Positions 1 through 5,899 of a stretch of DNA of 5,983 nt are shown here, in pieces. Location: positions 1 to 5,983 of the forward strand of contig JAUXBK010000166.1 in NCBI GenBank assembly GCA_030619405.1. Reading direction: 5' to 3'. The position numbers and the translations under genes are program-made. Origin of the DNA: Sedimenticola sp. Its GTDB lineage: Bacteria > Pseudomonadota > Gammaproteobacteria > Chromatiales > Chromatiaceae. The notes beneath the pieces are model-generated. The model worked only from the letters and a program-made list of their open reading frames with translations, did not search any database and was not told where the DNA came from. Position 1 is the stretch's first letter; each line of letters opens with the position of its first letter.

Positions 1-66
1 CGTCTTCGGTGTTGCGCCAAGGGTTACATACAACGAGTATGCGCCCCTTGGCGCGCCTTGAAGACG
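1..66. repeat. long nested inverted repeat, cut by the left window edge
   Basis: Three nested complementary arms are visible: CGTCTTC (1-7) with GAAGACG (60-66), GCGCCAAGGG (14-23) with CCCTTGGCGC (45-54), and CATAC (27-31) with GTATG (37-41) around a 5-base loop. Short unpaired stretches separate them, so the whole folds as one imperfect hairpin in DNA or RNA. It lies about 55 bases beyond the stop codon of the pump operon, so it could stabilise or end that mRNA, but no T-tract is visible within the window. The length and layered pairing look more like a dispersed palindromic element than a simple terminator. The outer stem begins at base 1 and may continue outside the window. Confidence 0.7.
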
Positions 67-120
67 AAGCCCTATCCGGCGCAAATCACGTAATTTAATA
101 TTTTCCAAGTCCCTAAACGG

Positions 121-3100
121 TTACGATTCAATCCTCTTCCGGCGGGCTCCCAGTACCAGATAGAAGGCAGGGACCACGAACAGGGTGAACAGGGTACCGA
201 TGCCGAGACCGCTGGCCACCACCAGACCGATATCGAAGCGGCTGACCGCCCCCGGGCCGGTGGCGCTGAGCAGCGGAATCATCGCCATGATCATGGATAC
301 CGTGGTCATCAGGATGGGCCGCAGCCGAATGCTGGCGGCACGCTCAACGGCCTCCCTTTTCTGCAGCCCTTCATGGATCTGCAACTGATTGGCGAACTCC
401 ACGATCAGGATACCGTTTTTTGCGATCAGTCCGATCAAGGTAATGAGCCCCACCTGGGTATAGATGTTGACCGAGGCAAAACCCAGCATCAGGAAGGCGA
501 GTGCGCTGGCCAGCGAGAGGGGGACAGAGACCAGAATGATGAGCGGATCGCGCCAGCTCTCGAACTGGGCCGCCAGGACCAGATAGATAACCAGCAGAGA
601 CATGAAAAAAGTGGTTACCAGCGCGCTGCCCTGCTGAGCGTACTGACGTGAACTCCCAGTGTAGTCCCAGCCGAAGCCACGGGGAAAGACCTCTTTTGCC
701 TGTTGCTCCAGATAACCCATGGCATCGCCCAGGGCGACACCGGGGACCATCAGCCCCTGAATGGTGAGGCTGTTCAGTTGCTGGAACTGGGTGCGCTTGC
801 TGGGCTCCACGCTGGTTTCGATCTGCACCAGCGATGACAGCGGCACCTGATTGCCCGAGGTGGTGCGCAGATAGTACGCTTCGATCCTGCCGGTATCGAG
901 TCGGAACTGCTCTCCGACCTGCGGGATAACCTTGTAGCTGCGCCCCTGCAGACTGAATCGGTTGACATGGCTGCCGCCGAGCAGGGTGGACAGGTTGCGG
1001 CCGATCTCCTGCATGGAGATACCGAGATCAGCAGCCCGGTCCCGGTCGATGACCAGGGTGATTCTGGGGCGGGTGAGTTGCACATCCTTCTGCAAAAAGG
1101 CGAAGCGTCCACTCTTCATGGCCCGGCCGATCAATTGGTCTGCCACCTGATCGAGCTGCTCATAGCCCGCATCGGAGACGATGACGAACTGCAGTGGCAG
1201 GCCGCCCCCTGCTCCCGGCAGGCTGGGGCGGGGGAATACAGCGGTCTGAAAACCGGCGATCTGACGGACTTTGCCCTGCAACTCCGGCTGGATCACCATC
1301 TGAGAGCGTTGCCGCTGTGAGGGTGGCGGCATCTTGAATCCGCCGAAGACCACACTGTCGTCGCCACCAAAACCTAGGATCAGAAAACTTTCGCCGTATT
1401 CAGGGATGGTCTCAAACTGCTCGACCAGTTCCCGTGTATAGATCTCGTTATATTTGAGGGTTGCGGTTTGTGGTCCAGTGGCCATGAAAAACAGGATGCT
1501 CTGATCCTCGGTGGGTGCCAGTTCACTCTTCGACATCGTGAACATGAAGTAGATACTGATCAGGAGCACTGCCGCGAACAGCACGATGAGAGAAGGGTAT
1601 TCCAGTAGCCCATGCAGCAGTTGGCGGTAATTGCTCGACAGCCTGTTGAAGAACCGTTCCACGCCCCGTTCGAAACGCCCCGGCACTCCGGCGGGTTTCA
1701 GCACCTTTGAGCTGAGCATGGGCGCGAGGGTCAGGGCGATGATGCCGGAGATGAGCACCGCTGCGGCCAGGGAAAAGGCAAATTCAGTAAACAGGGTTCC
1801 AACCAGTCCTCCCATGAAACCGATCGGGGCATAGACCGCAATCAGCGTGGTCGTCATGGCAATCACCGGTAGCCCGAGCTCACGGGCCCCGTCGACTGCC
1901 GCCTGAAATCGGGACTTTCCCATTTCGATATGGCGATGTACGTTTTCCACGATGACGATGGCATCGTCCACTACCAGGCCGATCGCCAGCACCATCGCGA
2001 GCAGGGTGAGCAGATTGAGCGAAAAGCCCATAGCCAGCATCAGAAAGACGGCGCCAATCAACGACAGCGGAACCGTTATGGCCGGGATCACGGCGGCACG
2101 CAGGGAGCCCAGTGAGAGGTAGATCACCAGTAGGACGATGGCCACTGCTTCCACCAGGGTACGAACCACTTCGCTGATGGAGTCGGCAATGAACTCACTG
2201 GCATCATAAGGCAATACACCATGGAGCCCGGCGGGCAGGTCTGCCTTTATCTCATCGAAGGCCTCGTGTACTCGCCGGGCGACGGTCAAGGGATTTGCGC
2301 CCGGCGCTTGTTCGATGGCCATGAAGATGGCCATCTTGCCCCGGTACCAGTTGGTCGAATCGTAGTCCTCTGCCCCCAGTTCGGTATCCGCAATGTCGCT
2401 CAGGCGTACCAGTGTGCCATTGCGGTTACTCACCACCAGTCTCCTGAAATCCTGCTCCCGCGCCACATCGGTGGTGGTGCTCAGATCGATGGCCACATGG
2501 TCACCTTTGGTCCGACCGATGCCTGCAAGGTAGTTGTTGCGGCGTAACACACTGGCGACGTCGTTACCGGTCACCCCCAGCGCGGCCATACGCCGGGGAT
2601 CCAGCCAGATGCGCATGGCAAAGACTTTATTACCCAGCAGCGCCGCCTTGCCCACCCCCTGCACCGCCTGCAGTTTCGGTTGCACCACCCGCAGCAGATA
2701 GTCGGTGATCTGGGCCGGCTTCATCACGTCACTGTAGAAGGCCATGTACATCAGTGCCGTGCGATCGCCGGTCCGGGAGCTGATGACCGGGTCTTCGGCC
2801 TCCGCTGGCAGTACGTTGCGTTGACTGGATACCTTGGCCTGGATCTCTGCTACAGCGGCGTTAGCGTCGAAATCAAGGCGCATATGGGCTTCGATAACGG
2901 AGGCGCCCTGTCGGCTGATCGAGGAGAGGTAGTCGATGCCGTCTGCCTCGGCGATAGCCTGTTGCAGCGGGGTGGTGATGAACCCTTTCACCAGTTCGCT
3001 GCTGGCGCCGGGATAGGCGGTGGTGATCGTCACTACCGTATCCCTGGTTTCGGGATATTGGCGTACTTCGAGCAGGGTGAGGGCACGTAGACCCAGTATC

Positions 3101-3165
3101 AGTATCAGCAGGCTGACCACGCTGGCCAGCACCGGGCGGCTTATGAACAGGTCGGTAAACTTCAC
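121..3165 (-). CDS. RND-family (HAE1-type) multidrug efflux permease, inner membrane subunit
   Basis: A proton-driven inner-membrane exporter that should form a trimer and work with the adaptor encoded just upstream plus an outer-membrane channel. The 1014 residues show the classic duplicated RND layout. TM1 is at about 9-31, followed by a large periplasmic domain, TM2-TM6 at about 335-486 and TM7 at about 523-543. A second periplasmic domain follows, then TM8-TM12 at about 846-1005. The proton-relay residues are present: the Asp pair D400-D401 in TM4 (GLVVDDAIVIVENV), K916 in TM10 (LIAKNGILIVEF) and R947 in the RLRPILMTT motif, matching AcrB D407/D408, K940 and R971. This points to a functional drug/hydrophobe pump rather than a heavy-metal CusA type. 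It is slightly shorter than AcrB (about 1050), mainly at the C-terminus. The start is GTG at 3163-3165, overlapping the adaptor stop as GTGA; only a weak purine-rich ribosome site precedes it, fitting coupled translation. Substrate cannot be read from the sequence. Confidence 0.96.
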   Translation of the reverse strand: MKFTDLFISRPVLASVVSLLILILGLRALTLLEVRQYPETRDTVVTITTAYPGASSELVKGFITTPLQQAIAEADGIDYLSSISRQGASVIEAHMRLDFDANAAVAEIQAKVSSQRNVLPAEAEDPVISSRTGDRTALMYMAFYSDVMKPAQITDYLLRVVQPKLQAVQGVGKAALLGNKVFAMRIWLDPRRMAALGVTGNDVASVLRRNNYLAGIGRTKGDHVAIDLSTTTDVAREQDFRRLVVSNRNGTLVRLSDIADTELGAEDYDSTNWYRGKMAIFMAIEQAPGANPLTVARRVHEAFDEIKADLPAGLHGVLPYDASEFIADSISEVVRTLVEAVAIVLLVIYLSLGSLRAAVIPAITVPLSLIGAVFLMLAMGFSLNLLTLLAMVLAIGLVVDDAIVIVENVHRHIEMGKSRFQAAVDGARELGLPVIAMTTTLIAVYAPIGFMGGLVGTLFTEFAFSLAAAVLISGIIALTLAPMLSSKVLKPAGVPGRFERGVERFFNRLSSNYRQLLHGLLEYPSLIVLFAAVLLISIYFMFTMSKSELAPTEDQSILFFMATGPQTATLKYNEIYTRELVEQFETIPEYGESFLILGFGGDDSVVFGGFKMPPPSQRQRSQMVIQPELQGKVRQIAGFQTAVFPRPSLPGAGGGLPLQFVIVSDAGYEQLDQVADQLIGRAMKSGRFAFLQKDVQLTRPRITLVIDRDRAADLGISMQEIGRNLSTLLGGSHVNRFSLQGRSYKVIPQVGEQFRLDTGRIEAYYLRTTSGNQVPLSSLVQIETSVEPSKRTQFQQLNSLTIQGLMVPGVALGDAMGYLEQQAKEVFPRGFGWDYTGSSRQYAQQGSALVTTFFMSLLVIYLVLAAQFESWRDPLIILVSVPLSLASALAFLMLGFASVNIYTQVGLITLIGLIAKNGILIVEFANQLQIHEGLQKREAVERAASIRLRPILMTTVSMIMAMIPLLSATGPGAVSRFDIGLVVASGLGIGTLFTLFVVPAFYLVLGARRKRIES

Positions 3166-4256
3166 CGGCTGGCTTGCCTTTCCCCAGGTGCCGGTTTTTC
3201 ATCCAGGGTCACCGGCATACCGTTGCGTAACTTGATCTGACCGGCGCTGACCACCTGATCACCGGCTTTCAGTCCCCGGATGATCTCCACCCGACCCTGT
3301 CGTGTCTCCCCCGTGACGATCTGTCTGCGCTGCACGATTCGACCCCGTTCACCGGGTAGCACCAGGAAAACCGAACTACCGTAAGGGTTATAGGTGATCG
3401 CCGTATCCGGCAGGGTCAGGACGGTGCGGGGCTGGGCTACCAGGACTTGCGCTCCGGCGAACATCCCCGGGCGCAGCCGGTGCGACCGGTTGTCCAGAAT
3501 GGCGCGGACCTTCAGGGTCCGGGTGACCGGGTCGACACCCGGGTCGAAGGCGGTGATCTTGCCGGTGAATTTCTTTTCGGGGTAGGCCTGCACCTTCAAT
3601 ACAACCGTCTGACCCGGCTTCAGGTCGGAAAGCCGCCGCTCCGGGACGGAGAAATCGATATAGATTGGGTCGAGCGATTGTAACGGCACTATGGCGGAAC
3701 CCTCCGGCAGATACTGGCCGATGTCGATCTTGCGAATGCCCAGTACTCCAGTGAAGGGTGCATGGATCTTTTTCTTGTCGATCAACGCACGTTTGGCAAT
3801 CACCGCTGCCTTGGCCTCGTCCAGCAGGGCCATGGTTTCGTCATACATCGATATCGAGATGGATTTGCTGCCAAGCAGTTTGGAAAGGCGATTGAAATTG
3901 AGTTGTGCCAGCCGCTGTGAGGCCAGCAGGCCATCGAGTTCCGCCTTGTCCGCTGCGGTGTCCAGCTCGATCAGCAACTGCCCCTGGGTTGCCGATTCAC
4001 CGGATTCGAAATGAATCGAGGTGACCTTGCCGGCAACTTCGTTGCTGACATCGATACCGGCAGTCGCAATCAGACTGCCGACTGCTGAAAGGTAGGGCTG
4101 CCACTGCAGCTGCCTGACCGTGGTCACCGCAACTACGGGGGGAGGTGGGGGGGTGCGGTCAAGCGTCGCCTGCTGGATCTGCCGGTACTTCCAGCCGAAT
4201 AGACCCCCGAAGATCAGGGTTATGGTAAGCAGCAGGAGAAACAGACGCTTGATCAT
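3162..4256 (-). CDS. RND efflux periplasmic adaptor subunit (membrane fusion protein)
   Basis: The periplasmic adaptor links the RND permease to an outer-membrane channel. Its 364 residues have the family order. Residues 1-22 are a basic start plus one hydrophobic segment, an uncleaved anchor or signal sequence with no obvious lipobox Cys. A five-proline linker follows at 36-40. The first lipoyl half is at about 70-99 (GKVTSIHFESGES), a short helical hairpin at about 100-160, and the second lipoyl half at about 164-193 (IHAPFTGVLGIRKIDIGQYL). A beta-barrel spans about 196-275 (DPIYIDFSVPE, LRPGMFAGA) and a membrane-proximal domain about 277-350. The hairpin is short compared with AcrA. It is the first gene of a two-gene operon; its TGA overlaps the permease GTG by four bases. 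The start is ATG 4254-4256, chosen because it yields the N-terminal anchor; the ribosome site before it is weak. The overall look recalls MexH-like adaptors, but that is from memory. Confidence 0.94.
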   Translation of the reverse strand: MIKRLFLLLLTITLIFGGLFGWKYRQIQQATLDRTPPPPPVVAVTTVRQLQWQPYLSAVGSLIATAGIDVSNEVAGKVTSIHFESGESATQGQLLIELDTAADKAELDGLLASQRLAQLNFNRLSKLLGSKSISISMYDETMALLDEAKAAVIAKRALIDKKKIHAPFTGVLGIRKIDIGQYLPEGSAIVPLQSLDPIYIDFSVPERRLSDLKPGQTVVLKVQAYPEKKFTGKITAFDPGVDPVTRTLKVRAILDNRSHRLRPGMFAGAQVLVAQPRTVLTLPDTAITYNPYGSSVFLVLPGERGRIVQRRQIVTGETRQGRVEIIRGLKAGDQVVSAGQIKLRNGMPVTLDEKPAPGERQASR

Positions 4257-4384
4257 GATATTCGTTTGAAATGGTCAGGGCCAAAGTATGCCCGCCGGCA
4301 GCCGTGCCGACAACTGCACTGTGTCTGCTTTCAGGAAAAATCCGGCAGAGAGAGATCGCTGCCTTACCCAGCGAAAAGAATCCC

Positions 4385-4417
4385 CGGTTTTGATGCGCGG
4401 AATCAATATAAAAACCG
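4385..4417. promoter_or_regulatory. nested inverted repeat, possible operator or minus-strand promoter of the pump operon
   Basis: CGGTTTT (4385-4391) pairs with AAAACCG (4411-4417). Inside it, TTGAT (4390-4394) pairs with ATCAA (4402-4406) around a 7-base loop, with five extra bases on the right arm. On the minus strand the right arm contains TATATT (4405-4410), a possible -10 for the adaptor gene with its start about 150 bases further on; no good -35 was found at the normal spacing. A palindrome over a promoter is what a dimeric repressor site would look like, but no regulator gene is present to support this. It could also be a plain RNA hairpin. Confidence 0.3.
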
Positions 4418-4458
4418 CTCTGTCTTTCTGACCGGAGGGTTCGCTGCTATTCTTGAAT

Positions 4459-4464
4459 TATAAT
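4459..4464 (+). promoter_or_regulatory. -10 element of the pentapeptide-repeat gene promoter
   Basis: A perfect TATAAT lies 56 bases before the ATG at 4521, which would give a leader of about 50 bases. No convincing TTGACA-like -35 sits 16-18 bases upstream (the region reads AGGGTT) and there is no TG extension, so the promoter may be weak or need an activator. The A/T-rich hexamer stands out from its surroundings. Confidence 0.5.
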
Positions 4465-4506
4465 GGGGTTTAGGTGGAAGTTCAGGATGGAAAAGGGAAC
4501 CGTATA

Positions 4507-4513
4507 AAGGGGG
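4507..4513 (+). promoter_or_regulatory. ribosome binding site of the pentapeptide-repeat gene
   Basis: AAGGGGG lies seven bases before the ATG at 4521. It resembles AGGAGG with good spacing and supports this start over later in-frame ATGs. Confidence 0.65.
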
Positions 4514-4520
4514 TTTTAAG

Positions 4521-5375
4521 ATGCTCGAAATCAGGCATAAAGAGACAGGGGATATTCTGGAAAGTGTTGACACCGATACGCTTCGGGGTGCGGACCTGCG
4601 TGACATGAGGCTGGAAGGGGCCGACCTCTCCCGGCAGGATCTCGCGGGGGCGCAGCTGCAGCATGCCGATCTGGTGGGAGCAGACCTGAGTGGAAGCAAC
4701 CTCAGGGGTGCCTATCTTGTCGGGGCCCATCTCAACGGGGCCGACCTTGCGGGTGCCGATCTGTCCGAAGTCAAGGCAGGGGCAGGGAGCCGTGCCGTTG
4801 CAGCGATGATGAGGGGCTGCAACCTGGAAAGTGCCATCCTGGATCGGGCCGACCTCAGGTTCGTGGAGATGAGAAAAAGCAATTTCCACAAGGCCTCGCT
4901 CAATAATGCAGATCTGCGGGATGCGGATCTGTTGGGTTCGAACCTGTCGCATGTGACCGCCCACAATGCCCTCTTCATCGATACCAACCTGCGGGAAACG
5001 GATATGCGGGGGGCGAATTTCTGCGACAGCCACCTGAACGAGGCCAATATGATCAAGGCCAATCTCAGTGGCGCCCGCCTGGAGAGCTGCAACCCTGAAG
5101 GCTTCACCGTGATCAATCTCGCCAATCTGGAAGGGGCCGACCTGACAGGCGCAAAGATGCGCAACATATTGGCAGAGGAGACGAATATGAAACATGCCAA
5201 TCTGACGGATGTGGATCTGAGCCACGCCAATATGGGCGGTGCGATACTCAGAAGCGCCAACGTGGGGGGGGCTAACTTCGAGGGGGTGGAACTGGCCACG
5301 GTCACGATGGAGTTCGCCAACTTTTCCAAGGCGTTGAATGCGAAGATTCCGCCCTATAAGATCAATCTGCGTTAG
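4521..5375 (+). CDS. pentapeptide-repeat protein, about 45 repeats in three register blocks
   Basis: The 284-residue protein is almost entirely pentapeptide repeats of the A(D/N)LXX type, which fold as a right-handed quadrilateral beta-helix. A 20-residue leader (starting MLEIRHKETG) precedes the repeats. Block 1 has central Leu at 21, 26 ... 81 (13 repeats). Block 2 runs from L102 to L187 (18 repeats) in a register shifted by one residue. Block 3 runs from L203 to F268 (14 repeats), shifted by one more. Between blocks 1 and 2, residues 84-100 are a non-repeat Gly/Ala-rich stretch that could bulge as a loop; a smaller break is near 190-202. A tail of about 15 residues (with IPPYKINLR) closes the protein. 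There is no signal peptide or membrane segment, so it is probably cytoplasmic. Function is unknown: some relatives mimic DNA and bind gyrase (Qnr, MfpA), but this protein is longer and most family members are uncharacterised. It is divergent from the pump operon. A run of eight G lies near the 3' end. Confidence 0.9.
   Translation: MLEIRHKETGDILESVDTDTLRGADLRDMRLEGADLSRQDLAGAQLQHADLVGADLSGSNLRGAYLVGAHLNGADLAGADLSEVKAGAGSRAVAAMMRGCNLESAILDRADLRFVEMRKSNFHKASLNNADLRDADLLGSNLSHVTAHNALFIDTNLRETDMRGANFCDSHLNEANMIKANLSGARLESCNPEGFTVINLANLEGADLTGAKMRNILAEETNMKHANLTDVDLSHANMGGAILRSANVGGANFEGVELATVTMEFANFSKALNAKIPPYKINLR
5264..5271 (+). repeat. G8 homopolymer inside the pentapeptide-repeat gene
   Basis: Eight consecutive G span the end of the V248 codon, G249, G250 and the first base of A251. 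Such runs are prone to polymerase slippage; a one-base change would alter the last 34 or so residues, including the final repeats and tail. Confidence 0.9.
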
Positions 5376-5384
5376 CTTTTTTCC

Positions 5385-5424
5385 ATGGATCTAGGTGGAA
5401 ATCAGAGATCCCTGTGTGATCCAT
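5385..5424. repeat. inverted repeats between and over the convergent 3' ends
   Basis: ATGGATC (5385-5391) pairs with GATCCAT (5418-5424); an alternative, mutually exclusive pairing is GGATCT (5387-5392) with AGATCC (5406-5411). They cover the 26-base gap between the two stop codons and the last codons of the CDGSH gene. A T6 run (5377-5382) lies just left of them, on the wrong side for a standard plus-strand terminator. They may weakly slow transcription from either side; not a canonical terminator. Confidence 0.3.
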
Positions 5425-5641
5425 CGCAGAACGGGGGCGTTCTGGTGTGCTTGCACTGACACAGGGCGACGCTCTTCGTTTCGGCAACCTCGAATGCCAC
5501 TGGCTCGAAATCGGTGCCCTTGTGAGAGCCGTCACAGAACGGCTGATCCTTGCTCCGGCCGCAGGCACACCAGTAGTAGGTGCCTGGCTCCAGTTTCAAG
5601 ACCGAGGGCTCTTTTGCTGCAATGACGGGATCGCTCATCAT
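5402..5641 (-). CDS. small dual-motif CDGSH iron-sulfur domain protein
   Basis: The 79-residue protein carries two complete CDGSH motifs, each with the pattern C-X-C-X2-(S/T)-X3-P-X-C-D-G-S-H. The first uses C25, C27, C36 and H40; the second uses C61, C63, C72 and H76, only three residues from the C-terminus. In this family (mitoNEET, and CISD3/MiNT with two motifs) each motif binds a [2Fe-2S] cluster through three Cys and one His, and the proteins are linked to redox sensing, electron transfer or cluster transfer. No membrane anchor or signal is seen, so it should be a soluble cytoplasmic monomer of the CISD3-like, two-domain class. The start is uncertain between adjacent ATGs at 5639-5641 and 5636-5638: GGAG (5647-5650) is five bases from the first and eight from the second, so the second may be preferred. 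It is convergent with the pentapeptide gene, with 26 bases between stops. Physiological role here is unknown. Confidence 0.93.
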   Translation of the reverse strand: MMSDPVIAAKEPSVLKLEPGTYYWCACGRSKDQPFCDGSHKGTDFEPVAFEVAETKSVALCQCKHTRTPPFCDGSHRDL

Positions 5642-5667
5642 TCATTCTCCAATGGAATCAGAGCGAC

Positions 5668-5696
5668 AGTATAGGGTCTATCGCAACGGATAACAC
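5668..5696 (-). promoter_or_regulatory. candidate promoter of the CDGSH gene, with overlapping small palindrome
   Basis: On the minus strand TATACT (5668-5673) matches the -10 consensus at five of six bases, 26 bases before the first ATG. A weak -35, GTGTTA (5691-5696), lies 17 bases upstream. The short palindrome ATAG-ACC-CTAT (minus strand, 5671-5681) overlaps the -10, which could be a regulator contact, but it is short enough to be chance. A larger imperfect GCGA/TCGC pairing flanks it. Confidence 0.4.
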
Positions 5697-5783
5697 CACT
5701 TGAAATCAACCAGTTGTAAATTGTTCCCGATGACGGGTGGTGGCTGAGCTTCAGGGGTAATCAGGAAAAACTTAAGGAATCGA

Positions 5784-5852
5784 CCGCGGATTAACGCGGA
5801 TCGAACGCGGATTTTGCCTTGTTTCAGTTTCTCATCCGCGTTTAATCTGCGG
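5784..5852. repeat. inverted array of CGCGGAT-type motifs (REP-like element)
   Basis: Three direct copies of (A/C)CGCGGAT lie at 5784-5791, 5794-5801 and 5805-5812, spaced 10 and 11 bases. Two inverted copies follow: ATCCGCGT (5834-5841) and ATCTGCGG (5845-5852). The outer pair of direct copies with its linker (5784-5801) is complementary to 5834-5852 apart from one substitution and one extra base, giving arms of 18-19 bases around a 32-base centre. This is the shape of a dispersed palindromic repeat of the kind scattered between proteobacterial genes; a regulator-binding array is a less likely alternative. Confidence 0.7.
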
Positions 5853-5899
5853 CTGAATGCCTTTTGACCGTAACCGTTCACTCCCCCTGCCGTTTTGAA

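Noticed and set aside
1..66. Tail hairpin as a classical intrinsic terminator of the pump operon
   Set aside because: No T-run follows the stem in the transcribed direction within the window, and the stem is long and interrupted, so a dispersed repeat is the better reading.
2680..3090. 136-codon plus-strand frame opposite the permease
   Set aside because: It lies wholly inside a strongly supported RND gene on the other strand and shows no family features.
121..3165. Heavy-metal (CusA-type) RND assignment
   Set aside because: TM4 carries the paired Asp and TM10 the Lys of the hydrophobe/drug HAE1 class, and the adaptor has no metal-binding Met or His clusters.
4266..4463. 65-codon plus-strand frame in the divergent intergenic region
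   Set aside because: It crosses the candidate operator and the TATAAT, has no ribosome site, and its protein has no recognisable feature.
4482..5329. Long open frames on the minus strand opposite the pentapeptide gene (247 and 205 codons)
   Set aside because: They mirror the repeated codons of the real gene: periodic sequence in one frame keeps the antisense frames open. Their proteins are low-complexity echoes with no domain.
5784..5812. Possible CRISPR array from regularly spaced CGCGGAT copies
   Set aside because: Repeat units are only 7-8 bases with 2-3 base gaps and include inverted copies; CRISPR repeats and spacers are each over 20 bases.
5678..5881. 67-codon reading frame on the minus strand upstream of the CDGSH gene
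   Set aside because: GTG start with a badly spaced ribosome site. The frame passes through the CGCGGAT repeat array and across the likely CDGSH promoter, and its protein matches no family I recognise.
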